53,024 bases of DNA, from the NCBI GenBank assembly GCA_005518205.2, contig RFFC02000070.1:1-53024 (forward strand), read 5' to 3'. The DNA comes from Hormoscilla sp. GUM202 (lineage in GTDB: Bacteria > Cyanobacteriota > Cyanobacteriia > Cyanobacteriales > Desertifilaceae). The notes beneath the pieces are model-generated. The model was not told the DNA's origin. It saw only the letters and a list, made by a program, of their open reading frames with translations, and ran no database searches. Shown piece after piece: positions 6,643 through 15,425 of this stretch. Within the stretch, counting starts at the first letter, position 1, and the number at the start of each line of letters is the position of its first letter. Both the position numbers and the translations under genes were made by a program.

Positions 6643-9085
6643 AACACCACTTTTTGAGCTTTGCAGCTAATGAGAGTGGTACAGGATATTCGCATTCATC
6701 AGAAGTCCACCAATGCCGTGCTCTAAGGTCGTGTGTAATAGCATGATGTAGTTTAAATTGTTCGGGTGATGGTGTTGCTAGAATATTATGAGCGCGAGGT
6801 TGTGGCTCTTTCCATGCTGGGGTACGTGATTGAAAACGACTCATATGCTTAGAAACTCTGTTCATATCAGACTTTTTGGCAACACTTAGTACAGTTTGCG
6901 AGAATAGTACTTGCTCTAAATCACAGTCGGCGGGAATGAATATTCCTTGCCCAAAAGAAGCATCGCCTTCTCCAAATGTCTCCTGTTCTGTTGACAACCC
7001 ATACGCCTGTGGTACTTCAAAATTCATTCCATCGCGAATACGGATAATATGAATTTTGTTAGAGGGTGGTTTTTTGGGATCGAACTTGCTGTCTTGTAGC
7101 CACTTCCAATAACTTCGAGCATTTTGACCGTGAACAAATAGATACACATCCTTGGCACTAGAATATGTCTGTATTATAGCGGATAGCATATTGCTAATTA
7201 CTCGATCGAAATCAACTTTTGACGTTCTTTGTACTGCTAATTCGCAGATTGCATCAGCCATCGCTCGAAACTGCAAATCTATGGCTGGAAGTAATACATT
7301 AACTTCATTCTGGTAGATGGCAACAAGAACTGGCTCACTGAAGCTCTGTTTTGCAGTTCTTTTATTTCGTCGAATAACATAAAACCCAGCATATACCGTA
7401 TTATCCTTGCATAATTTACCCTCATCAATCGATGATAAAGGGTAATCCTGGTTGAAGGGCAAAATAGCATCAATAATAGCAGCAAGAGCGCGATAATCAA
7501 GATTCTTCGGCTGCCCCTCATCAGATTCAACTTCCTCAAGTTCATCATTTTCTAGGTTTTCAGAAGATACAATGCATTGAGGGATAAGGTTGTATTCTGG
7601 TAAAATGGATTTTATATGAGGATATGGATCGATGGCATTACGGTAGTTCGGGTGATTTTTGGATAAAATTTCTACAATTATTGGTGTCGGAACTTTGGGT
7701 TCGTTTATTTTCCCAAATTTGCGAATATGTCGAGTATCAGGAACCTGTTTTTTCCCATCTCGTTTTGATTCTCTTGCAAGTAGAGGATCTGCTAGGCTCT
7801 GCGATGACTGAAACTTTAAGATTAAACTATGCCCAAAATAGTGTTGAGCAACCCGTGCAAGAGCCTCTTGAACTTCCTCGGTACGACAACAAACCAAAAT
7901 CGCAATATTCTTGGCTCGTTTACTCAGAAATCCTTGTAATTCTTTATCGATCTCAGGAAGTTTACCTTTAGAGGGTTTAGAAATATGTGGCGTTTTCTGA
8001 AATCGCTGCTTGATTGATTTGTTGAGAGCCCCAACAACAGGAAATTTTTTCCAGGGCTCGGTTAGGAGGGCTTTAACGGGTAGAACATCTATAATCTGTT
8101 CCAGGAGGTCTCGCTTATCACTAAATGGTACTCCTGTTCCCCACCCTGCTTTCTGGTAGCTTCGAGCGGGTATCAAAATATCCATCTGGTCTGACTCAAG
8201 AAAATGCGATGGATTGGTCAGAACGTCCGTGATATCTGGAATGTTGACCGATAAACGTTCTCTAATCCGGCTAGCTGGCTGGCTCTTCCATTGAGGGATT
8301 AAAATATCGCCCTCCTTGCGGTAATTTGCTGCCAAAACTGTAAATGCGTTGGGTTCTAACAAACTATAGTCCCCCGACCAAGGACGTAATCGTCGGACAT
8401 AGCATAGTGTAGTACGTTTCTGTAGCCGAACCTCTGAGTTGTTTCCTCCCTTAACAACCCAACGCTTCATGCCAAAATGAAGATTGATTTTCTTGGGATC
8501 GATATCACTCTGCGTAGATATGGTAAGAGCAATAGATGTCCGATAACCCCGTGGATGAGAAAATGGCGGCCAGGAGACAAGCTCAACCGTATTTGCGCTG
8601 CGACCTGGACCGAACAAAAACTTAAATGAATCGCCTCCCAATTGATATTCGTGCTGATATAGTTTTAGAGCGATCGCCCAAGATGGTGCCCAATACTCAA
8701 GATGTTTAGGTGTAGCATCAGTCCAGTGAAACTGATCTACCGAGCACAAAGGCAGTAATGCTTCATGCTCCGATTGTGGGTAGCATACCTCCACCCAGAT
8801 TTTAAATATCAGAGCCATAAATTCTGGAGGGACAGGTTCGTAAGCTAGAAAAGCGGCTGGATTAGGTTGACCATCCACCATCAAGCGATTGATTGCACGA
8901 ATTTGTGGTAGCAAAAGTCGAAATGTGTCGAGCAATGGCCTGGTGGGAGCATTTTCTTCAGGCTTGCCATAATGAAGATTAAATTCTTGCAAATTGTCAA
9001 ATGGCATCACATATCCAGCGATCTCCTCAATTAAGTTTTCGTTGTAATCAACGTAGATGGGCTGAAGGTAATTTAATCTCTTCAT
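6611..9085 (-). CDS. pPIWI_RE family protein (X domain plus PIWI/RNase H-fold domain)
   Basis: The frame is open upstream to 9295, but the start is placed at ATG 9085, which overlaps the TGA (9084-9082) of the helicase in an ATGA junction. This gives 824 residues. The C-terminal ~350 residues resemble the RNase H-like PIWI domain of the pPIWI_RE family: VYAGFYVIRRNK as a first strand, DVYLFVHGQNARSYWKWLQD, and IIRIRDGMNFEVPQAYG with the R and E for which the family is probably named. The N-terminal ~400 residues would be the pPIWI_RE_X region. The family is predicted to bind RNA/DNA hybrids in defence against invaders, together with a helicase and a nuclease encoded next to it, as here. Guide use and cleavage by this protein are unknown. 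Confidence 0.8.
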   Translation of the reverse strand: MKRLNYLQPIYVDYNENLIEEIAGYVMPFDNLQEFNLHYGKPEENAPTRPLLDTFRLLLPQIRAINRLMVDGQPNPAAFLAYEPVPPEFMALIFKIWVEVCYPQSEHEALLPLCSVDQFHWTDATPKHLEYWAPSWAIALKLYQHEYQLGGDSFKFLFGPGRSANTVELVSWPPFSHPRGYRTSIALTISTQSDIDPKKINLHFGMKRWVVKGGNNSEVRLQKRTTLCYVRRLRPWSGDYSLLEPNAFTVLAANYRKEGDILIPQWKSQPASRIRERLSVNIPDITDVLTNPSHFLESDQMDILIPARSYQKAGWGTGVPFSDKRDLLEQIIDVLPVKALLTEPWKKFPVVGALNKSIKQRFQKTPHISKPSKGKLPEIDKELQGFLSKRAKNIAILVCCRTEEVQEALARVAQHYFGHSLILKFQSSQSLADPLLARESKRDGKKQVPDTRHIRKFGKINEPKVPTPIIVEILSKNHPNYRNAIDPYPHIKSILPEYNLIPQCIVSSENLENDELEEVESDEGQPKNLDYRALAAIIDAILPFNQDYPLSSIDEGKLCKDNTVYAGFYVIRRNKRTAKQSFSEPVLVAIYQNEVNVLLPAIDLQFRAMADAICELAVQRTSKVDFDRVISNMLSAIIQTYSSAKDVYLFVHGQNARSYWKWLQDSKFDPKKPPSNKIHIIRIRDGMNFEVPQAYGLSTEQETFGEGDASFGQGIFIPADCDLEQVLFSQTVLSVAKKSDMNRVSKHMSRFQSRTPAWKEPQPRAHNILATPSPEQFKLHHAITHDLRARHWWTSDECEYPVPLSLAAKLKKWCFNNFESEDPD

Positions 9086-12000
9086 AGATTGACTCCGTGA
9101 ATAAAGTGCTTTAATCGGGTTAGCGGGTAATAAACAGGACCGTATAAAGTCCGAATTAACCGCCCAGAAGTACCACCTTGATTGATGGCACTTCCCAAAA
9201 GTTGGCGGGCAGCTAAGAGGATTGAGTTTTGCGGAGAATCTCCAGATGAGTTTCCCTGGGCAGTTTCCGGCATGAATGCAGCATCTATAAACCAAATCAC
9301 TGTCTTACGACCACCGCGAGTGCTGCGTCCAATCAATTGAGTTAGATTGATAGTTAATGTCCAAACAAGAGGATTTTTGAGAGCAATTCCATCGATCTCA
9401 TCGGGAAGTCTGGAGAAGATTTGAGGAACTGCGAGAAATACGTTTCGTGCATGTCGGGCGTGTCTTTGAATCCCTTCAACAGATTCTTGACCGAGAACGT
9501 CTACCGTTGCTTTACTAACACCACTGATGACAGGTTGATTGTCGTCTGGGCTAGGATGCTGCCTGACTGCGATCGCCATACCGCCAAAATATGGCTCTCC
9601 AGTTTGCGGGTCCATCAGGTTAACAGCACGGGATATTGCACCCATTGGAGCGATTAAAAACTCCTTACCACGCCCCGGAAATTCCGTGAGTTTAGATCTG
9701 GCAACCTGTTCATCTGATGCCCACCGACCATCCTGAACAACATAGGAAGCTTTATCTTGGTAAGGAGACTTCAGGCAGCCGTAAAATGCTTTTGCTTCTG
9801 CATAGCTGTTTGTAACTATGAGTAAGTTTTTGCGATCGCTTCCAACATTTTCAACCAAGTAATCTTGAAATCGATCGAGTAATGACCGGCTTTGTTTGCT
9901 GGTTCGACAAAGCCCTGCAATCATCCGACTGATATTTTCTATGCGGTCATCTCCTTGGCTACCAGAGATAAATACAGGATATCCGGCATCATCCACAACG
10001 GGACAATAGAAGAACTCACTATCATTAGCTACCGCTTTAGCTTTATCCGGTGGTGGCTCGATCGACAATGTTGGCTTGAGTTGCACGTGGAAAGGATAAG
10101 ACTGTTTAGATTCCCCTGAATAACTGGTTGCTGAGGTAATCAAGAGATTTGTGGGAGTAAGACCATCAACACTAAATATAGAATGCCATTGACTTAAGAG
10201 TGCCCGACCTAAAGCAATCCCCCGATATACTTTCAGTTGTCTATTAATATATTGAGCGCTGGTGACAGATCCAACAGGAGAATTAGGCAGTAAGCAATCG
10301 AAATCACTTGGAGGAGTTAAGGGGAAGGTTGTGTCTAAATCAACACTGGCTCTTCGTCTAGCAGAGACATGCTTCCCTAAGGCACCCAGTACATGGGCTG
10401 AATAAATCCCTAATTGTAAGAGTTTGGCAAGATTTTCTATGAAACGTTCAACATCAGATTCTAATTTCTCAAATTTGATATCCCATTTTGTTTCTTTAAT
10501 AAACCTATGACACTGTGGGTGAGGCACAGTTGTTGATAGATCTCCTGCCAATAGCACGCCAGAAACAAGTGCTAAACGTAATACAATTGCCTTATCTGTA
10601 TTGTTAAGACCAATAATATCGGGTGAAACAGGGTTATCCTGGATTCGCTTGAATATTTCACGATATTGCTTATAGAGACGTTCGCGTTTGACCAAAGTTT
10701 GTTGCCTGACTTTTTGAGGATTAACCCGAATATGAGCCAATCCTGAAATTTGTTCGGCTAATTTATCGAAAAATGTCCAGGCTGTAAACAATCTCCCCTT
10801 TTGAGTATATTTTCTTAAAAGCTTTTCAATTTCTATATTGGAAGATTTACCCTTGATCCCTTCGGGGATATTTCTCATCAAATACATGAGGACACTAATT
10901 CCTCGATTAGCTAAGTGTCGCTGGTCTTCTGACTGTTCCAGGTAGGGATCGTTGAACCTCTCCGGCACAACAACCTCTCCCTCCAAAGGTCCATGCACGT
11001 GTTGATAAGACTCCACTCTTGTCCAAGTGTCCTGAATCAATTCAAAAGACGCAAGAGTTATAGTTGGATAAAATATCTCATCCAGCTTAGGTTGGGCAAG
11101 ATCGACCTCATCAATGATAAATAAGTCAGTTGTCAGGGCTAAATATTCGAGAATGGTGATATTTTCCGTCAGGGCGTGAGCAGACACCTTCTTCTGAATA
11201 AACCCTGGCAATGTTCCGACAATCATTTGAGCATCTTCTAAGTCAGAAGCTTTGATATGTCTTGGACAAATAGGTGCGATCGGGCAATCATATGGATTTT
11301 TCTGAGTATCGTTTACATCTCGTAGCTTTTGAAAGCAAGGTGGTCTGTGGCGCTGTCCATCTGATGGTTGCGGAATTTGAACATCAGACAAGCCGTAAAG
11401 GGGGCAACATTGGGCAAGCCATCGGAAACCTGGATGAGTGAAAGGCTGTTGATTATCGCTGAACATTACAGCTTGATTTAGTCTGCTAAGATGCTTATGT
11501 CGCTCTGAATCTCCAATAATTGGAACAGCTTTAATACCCACCTTCTGAGCAAACTCAAGCCAAGTCTGAACTTCACCGACGCTGTTAGTTGAAATGGCCA
11601 CTCGCTTGCCACGTTCTATTAAATATGTGACGAGACAATCTATCAAAGTTGATTTGCCGCTACCAGTTGGACCTAAAATATGTCCTTGTTTATCAATGAG
11701 GATTTCTGTAGCTGTTTTATTCTGCTGAATATCCCAGTAATTTGATTGACTCAGTATTTGTCCTGCATCGTATCCCAAAATAGATTCAAGTTGGGTTCCC
11801 TTTTGAATCAGCTTATCTAGAGGTATTCTGATAGCCTCACGGTTCTGAGAGAGTCTAATGTCAGGAATTTGAGTCGCATATTCTGTGCCAATACTTGCGA
11901 TCTCTTGTGGAATTCGGATTATTCGTGTCTGTTGTGGATTAATATTGAATTCGTAGTCCCCTGGTGGAGCAGGTCTGTATTTTCTGGATTGAAATTGCAG

Positions 12001-12414
12001 CGGTTGTGTCAATGTCCTGTCGTACAGGTCATATCGAGCCACTACCATATTCTGGGTTAGAGTAATTATATTGGCAGTGTAATCAATATCAAAACCAAGC
12101 CAACCAGAAGTGTCACTTCTGGCAACCTCATCGTAACTGCGAAGGGTTATTTCCCAACTAATGGAACTACCAAATTCTGGAGCTAAATGGCGTAGGTGCT
12201 TTAGGATATCCCATTGGGTATCTGTCATAGTTGCTTCCCGATAACCTTGCATCAGAAGATGTGCTTTCTGAATGAGTTGCTCGGGAAAATACGTCCGCAA
12301 AGCATAAAGCATTAATTCTGTACGAGCAAAATCAGCAAAGTTCATTGCGATCGGTGGAGAGTTTCCTCCCATTGCTCTTTTTAGCCTTTCAATCCAAACT
12401 GTTCTATCCCTCAT
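9082..12414 (-). CDS. DinG-like superfamily 2 helicase of the pPIWI_RE module
   Basis: The 1,110-residue protein has Walker A GPTGSGKST at about residues 248-256, a DEAH-like box FIIDEVD at about 433-439, and motif VI QLIGRSTRGGRK near 1026. A cysteine group between the motifs (CCPLYG, CFQKL, CPIAPICP) is placed like the iron-sulphur cysteines of XPD/DinG helicases. The N-terminal ~230 residues would be the pPIWI_RE_Z domain. The start overlaps the stop of the REase gene (ATGA at 12411-12414) and the stop overlaps the pPIWI start, so all three genes are translationally coupled. The likely role is to unwind or remodel the nucleic acid target of the PIWI protein. Confidence 0.8.
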   Translation of the reverse strand: MRDRTVWIERLKRAMGGNSPPIAMNFADFARTELMLYALRTYFPEQLIQKAHLLMQGYREATMTDTQWDILKHLRHLAPEFGSSISWEITLRSYDEVARSDTSGWLGFDIDYTANIITLTQNMVVARYDLYDRTLTQPLQFQSRKYRPAPPGDYEFNINPQQTRIIRIPQEIASIGTEYATQIPDIRLSQNREAIRIPLDKLIQKGTQLESILGYDAGQILSQSNYWDIQQNKTATEILIDKQGHILGPTGSGKSTLIDCLVTYLIERGKRVAISTNSVGEVQTWLEFAQKVGIKAVPIIGDSERHKHLSRLNQAVMFSDNQQPFTHPGFRWLAQCCPLYGLSDVQIPQPSDGQRHRPPCFQKLRDVNDTQKNPYDCPIAPICPRHIKASDLEDAQMIVGTLPGFIQKKVSAHALTENITILEYLALTTDLFIIDEVDLAQPKLDEIFYPTITLASFELIQDTWTRVESYQHVHGPLEGEVVVPERFNDPYLEQSEDQRHLANRGISVLMYLMRNIPEGIKGKSSNIEIEKLLRKYTQKGRLFTAWTFFDKLAEQISGLAHIRVNPQKVRQQTLVKRERLYKQYREIFKRIQDNPVSPDIIGLNNTDKAIVLRLALVSGVLLAGDLSTTVPHPQCHRFIKETKWDIKFEKLESDVERFIENLAKLLQLGIYSAHVLGALGKHVSARRRASVDLDTTFPLTPPSDFDCLLPNSPVGSVTSAQYINRQLKVYRGIALGRALLSQWHSIFSVDGLTPTNLLITSATSYSGESKQSYPFHVQLKPTLSIEPPPDKAKAVANDSEFFYCPVVDDAGYPVFISGSQGDDRIENISRMIAGLCRTSKQSRSLLDRFQDYLVENVGSDRKNLLIVTNSYAEAKAFYGCLKSPYQDKASYVVQDGRWASDEQVARSKLTEFPGRGKEFLIAPMGAISRAVNLMDPQTGEPYFGGMAIAVRQHPSPDDNQPVISGVSKATVDVLGQESVEGIQRHARHARNVFLAVPQIFSRLPDEIDGIALKNPLVWTLTINLTQLIGRSTRGGRKTVIWFIDAAFMPETAQGNSSGDSPQNSILLAARQLLGSAINQGGTSGRLIRTLYGPVYYPLTRLKHFIHGVNL

Positions 12415-13472
12415 CCGAGCACTCTCCTAACACGCTGAACAAACTCCGATTCTGATAAAACCTCAATACTCCCTTGGTAACGGCTCCTCAAGGCTGCTTT
12501 GTATGCCAGATTGTTCCAACGGTAATCTGGCACTACAAAGAACGACTGGGATTGTCCGATATCTGCTATCGTATCTTGATTTAAATCTTTTGCTAACTTT
12601 GTCGCACTGCCCCAATCTTTCGCATCGATCGCCCAAACATCTCCTGCTGGTAACGTTACTTTCAAATCTGCTTTATCTAGTTGAGGCCATAGCTCGACCT
12701 GTAAGCCCTGCTGCTTCCCTATCTGTTCGAGAGTTTTAACCAAACGCAACTCGATAAGAGAAGGTCTGATTAGGCAGATAACAGTATCTTCAATCGGTGC
12801 TCTATCTACGCGCCCCTCCAACGCTTCACAACATCCCTCTATTTCTCGTGCAGCACAATCTAAATAGCCTCCACATACCTTGCATAGTGGCATTGATTCA
12901 GATTGGGGCGGTGCATCCCTATATGCTTTCATCAACAAGTTATACACTGGATCTATATCTGGGTTTTTGTCTCTCAAACTCGCCAAAGTGAAATCTGAAG
13001 GGAATGGATTTTCGGCAATGAAACGACGCACCAATGTATATGTACTGTGAGGTAAACTAAGTCCTTCAATTTCTGCCATCAGACGTGGTATATAGCTCTG
13101 ATTCTGTTCGCGTTCCAGGTTTAAATCAAAGTCACTTGCCCATGCCTCGCACTCCTCAGATGGACGGCTTTTATTCTCAATTAGTGGCTCTTCAGGAAAA
13201 TCAACCAACTCTGAAAAGGTCGGTTCTACTGCTTCTACTGCTTTTCTGGCTGCCTCTACCATACATAGTATTGATGGATGTTGCATTTCACCATCTCTCA
13301 GTATCCATTTCAGGCTTAATGCCTTAAACGCTTCATATAAAGCTTGTGGAAACGGCTGCGCAGAATCAATCTGATACGCTGGCTCCCCGCGATTGATGCG
13401 ATCGCATATCTGAACGAGCCCTTTGCACAGCTTTATGAACAGTATTTCTTCCTTACTCCATTCCATCTTCAT
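12411..13472 (-). CDS. pPIWI_RE module REase (PD-(D/E)xK nuclease)
   Basis: The 353-residue protein is the first gene of the operon. The C-terminal domain carries GDVWAIDAKDWGSATKLAKD; D283 and K285 form the DxK part of a PD-(D/E)xK nuclease, with a QSFFVVPDYRW strand after it. A cysteine-rich stretch (CKVCGGYLDCAAREIEGCC, ~198-216) may bind zinc. The N-terminal ~190 residues correspond to the helical Y region that accompanies this nuclease in the family. A start at ATG 13472 follows GAGAG; ATG 13466 is an alternative. Nuclease activity is inferred from the motif and the neighbours. Confidence 0.75.
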   Translation of the reverse strand: MKMEWSKEEILFIKLCKGLVQICDRINRGEPAYQIDSAQPFPQALYEAFKALSLKWILRDGEMQHPSILCMVEAARKAVEAVEPTFSELVDFPEEPLIENKSRPSEECEAWASDFDLNLEREQNQSYIPRLMAEIEGLSLPHSTYTLVRRFIAENPFPSDFTLASLRDKNPDIDPVYNLLMKAYRDAPPQSESMPLCKVCGGYLDCAAREIEGCCEALEGRVDRAPIEDTVICLIRPSLIELRLVKTLEQIGKQQGLQVELWPQLDKADLKVTLPAGDVWAIDAKDWGSATKLAKDLNQDTIADIGQSQSFFVVPDYRWNNLAYKAALRSRYQGSIEVLSESEFVQRVRRVLG

Positions 13473-13515
13473 GCTCTCTCAAAGCAATGTTGTATCCTCT
13501 GTAATACTCTTTAAA

Positions 13516-13540
13516 TATATCTCACGTATATATCTCACGT
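13516..13540. promoter_or_regulatory. Two tandem 13-bp sites upstream of the pPIWI operon
   Basis: TATATCTCACGT occurs at 13516-13527 and again at 13529-13540, a 13-bp period, 44 nt before the first start codon of the operon. Two close direct repeats in a promoter region suggest an operator for a regulator or a tandem promoter. No regulator gene is in the operon. The function is inference. Confidence 0.35.
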
Positions 13541-13610
13541 CGATTACTATATAAATTTGTAATCTCTTTAAACCGCACATGCGAACCATTTCCCCACTTT
13601 TTTCTTATCT

Positions 13611-14140
13611 TAACCCATTGTACTGCCTCCTGTCAAGTCCTACTCTATAATTTTTCGCTCATTTTCCGGTCTCTGCGATTTCCCATACAACCTCCTTTGG
13701 TCACTCTACGAGCCATGTTTGCCTCCTTCTACTTCTGGCTGCGAGTTAATTTGCCCTCCCTAAGCCCCAAGCCAGAACTAAAGAGAATATAATTGCTGCG
13801 ATCGCCACTCTATCTAACACAGCGTCAGACCAGCATCTGCTCCTTCCCCTGTCTTTTCTCAGCTTAACCCATTGTACTGCCTCCTGTCCACTGCTCTGAG
13901 AGAAAATTTTGATAATTTTCCGGTTCGCTCTGCTTTAACCAGCATCTGTTCCTTCCCTGTCTTTTCTTAGCTTAACCCATTGTACTGCCTCCTGTCAAGT
14001 GGGAATGAGAGAAAATTTTGATAATTTTCGGTTCGCTCTGCTTTAACCAGCATCTGTTCCTTCCCTGTCTTTTCTTAGCTTAACCCATTGTACTGCCTCC
14101 TGTCAAGTGGGAATGAGAGAAAATTTTGATAATTTTCCGG
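13611..14140. repeat. Degenerate 108-bp tandem repeats (TTAACCC family)
   Basis: TAACCCATTGTACTGCCTCCTGTC starts at 13611, 13865, 13973 and 14081; the last three are spaced exactly 108 bp. The unit also contains CAGCATCTGTTCCTTCCCTG, TTTTCTTAGC and GAGAAAATTTTGATAATTTTC. No open frame runs through it and the units are not separated by unique spacers. A fifth copy is at 105 on the other side of the defence genes. Confidence 0.8.
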
Positions 14141-14149
14141 TCTAGTTGA

Positions 14150-14341
14150 CTAGCGGGACTTGCGAATTTTATCGGGCCCAAAACTGCTCAAACCCTTACA
14201 TAGTATGCGTTTTACGTCGAAGGGAGATCTAATGGCAGCAAACCCTGAGCCTGCGGATATCTAGACCCGATCGACCTAAAAATGGCTCTATAAAAGGGTT
14301 TGAGGCTCCTAAAGACCTATTTTTTCCCAAAGTCCCGCTAG
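14150..14341. mobile_element. MITE with 12-bp terminal inverted repeats
   Basis: CTAGCGGGACTT at 14150-14161 and AAGTCCCGCTAG at 14330-14341 are perfect inverted repeats 192 bp apart end to end. Inside, CTCAAACCCTT (14187-14197) and AAGGGTTTGAG (14294-14304) form a second perfect inverted repeat, so the element can fold as a nested hairpin. It has no coding frame. The sequences on its two sides are brought close together, without it, in the related flank at 120-180, which suggests an insertion. No clear target duplication could be fixed. Confidence 0.65.
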
Positions 14342-14360
14342 ACGACGTCCTTTACGGTCC

Positions 14361-14795
14361 TTATGGAGCGCAGTTTTCCTCCTTTGGCGGAGCTAGCAGC
14401 AGCACCGGGGGCACCCGTGAGGGTTCAGCCAGTCGCAACAGTCCGTAGCCAATGCCTGCCAGTCCAGTCATCAGTCCTGGACTTTCAACTTCCAAGGGAA
14501 TGCCACTGAGCCAACCATGCTTGTCGATACTTTCGAGCATCATTGCCCCCGGTGGAGCTTAACATCCCACTCCCGATCCTTGAGAATTTCACGGGCTTGC
14601 AAGAATAATTCCAGATTACCCCCATCCCCATGACAGAGGGAGTGGTTGAGACCAAATCCCCAGTTGAGAGTGGCCTTGAGTGCGGTGTTAATTTTCTCGC
14701 GATTTTCGGCATCATCAAAGTGCTTGAGGTAACTCAAACAAGCTAATCCATATCCCGATATCACGTTCCACCAGGTTGCTACAATTGCTCCTTAT
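14361..14795 (-). pseudogene. C-terminal fragment of a LanM-type lanthipeptide synthetase
   Basis: Two overlapping minus-strand frames (to 14540 and to 14361) encode pieces of a LanC-like cyclase domain: WWNVISGYGLACLSYLKHF, then NHSLCHGDGGNLELFLQA with the CHG zinc motif, then a frameshift near 14543, and GWLSGIPLEVESPGLMTGLAG with GIGYGLLRLAEPSRVP. These match the last ~150 residues of class II LanM enzymes, which dehydrate and cyclise lanthipeptides. The 5' ~85% of the gene is missing and a stop (TAA) precedes the fragment. It cannot be functional. Confidence 0.75.
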
Positions 14796-14803
14796 AAGTT
14801 CAA

Positions 14804-14829
14804 CGGTAAGGTGGGCGGTGCCCACCCGA
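14804..14829. repeat. GTGGGC-GGT-GCCCAC hairpin repeat after the first hsp20
   Basis: The element GGTAAGGTGGGCGGTGCCCA with its complement folds into a short GC stem. A second copy is at 15393-15419 after the second hsp20. Both lie just downstream of minus-strand hsp20 genes, where they could aid termination, but no T-tract follows. They are also a common kind of dispersed repeat. Confidence 0.5.
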
Positions 14830-14835
14830 CATTCA

Positions 14836-15276
14836 TTAGCTAACCTTGACCTTAACTACCTTGTTCTTTTCTTCTTCAGCTTTCGGCAGATTTAAGGTCA
14901 GAATGCCATTTTTGTACTCGGCTTCAACATGAGAATTATTGATGCGACCGGGCAGGGGAATGACTCGCTGAAACTTGCCGTAACGAAACTCACTCTTGGT
15001 GAGGCCATTCTCTTCAGTTTGGTTTTCTGATTTGCGATCGCCGCTCACAGATACAGCTTCAGCAGTCGCCTGAATGTCCAGGTCATTAATGTCCATGCCA
15101 GGAACTTCCAGTTTCAGGTGATAAGCTGACGCCGTTTCCGAGAATTCCGCAGCGGGTGCAAAAGCTAAATTTCCGTTGCCCCGACGAGAAGTCGTGAAGA
15201 AGTCGTCGAACAGGCGATTCATTTCTCGTTGCATAGTGTCAATTTCACGGAAAGGTTCAAAACGCACAAGTGTCAT
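14836..15276 (-). CDS. Hsp20-family small heat-shock protein
   Basis: The 146-residue protein has an alpha-crystallin domain from about residue 40 (YHLKLEVPGMDINDLDI), the conserved FRYGKFQRVIPLP and the C-terminal YKNGILTLNLPKAEE signature. It starts MTLVRFEPFREIDTMQREMN. It binds unfolding proteins without ATP. An AGGAGG site lies 8 nt before ATG. It is nearly identical to the gene at 15426-15866, so the pair arose by tandem duplication. Upstream is one copy of the CTTATCCTA...GGCTTTCT element that is tripled before the other gene. Confidence 0.95.
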   Translation of the reverse strand: MTLVRFEPFREIDTMQREMNRLFDDFFTTSRRGNGNLAFAPAAEFSETASAYHLKLEVPGMDINDLDIQATAEAVSVSGDRKSENQTEENGLTKSEFRYGKFQRVIPLPGRINNSHVEAEYKNGILTLNLPKAEEEKNKVVKVKVS

Positions 15277-15320
15277 AGTTCTACCTCCTAAATCTTGAAA
15301 ACTTATTTACTCGTTCACTT

Positions 15321-15388
15321 CTTATCCTATACAAACCTTCGCTGAATAGTCATTGCGGCTTTCTGGAAAAATGCAGTTGCGATCGCTG
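15321..15388 (-). promoter_or_regulatory. Single copy of the hsp20 upstream element
   Basis: CTTATCCTATACAAACCT followed by GGCTTTCTGGAAAAAT lies 45-110 nt before the hsp20 at 14836-15276. Three copies of a closely related block precede the second hsp20. Conservation next to paralogous genes suggests a promoter or regulator site; the minus strand reads TAGGATAAG as a possible -10 region. No CIRCE element (TTAGCACTC-N9-GAGTGCTAA) is seen. Confidence 0.4.
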
Positions 15389-15425
15389 CCTACGGGTAAG
15401 GTGGGCGGTGCCCACCCTACTAATA

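Noticed and set aside
9086..9295. Longer N-terminus for the pPIWI protein
   Set aside because: The extra 70 codons lie wholly inside the helicase gene, and the ATGA overlap at 9082-9085 gives a better start.
13611..14140. Regular repeats that might be a CRISPR array
   Set aside because: The units are ~108 bp and repeat as a whole; there are no unique spacers of constant length and no cas genes nearby.
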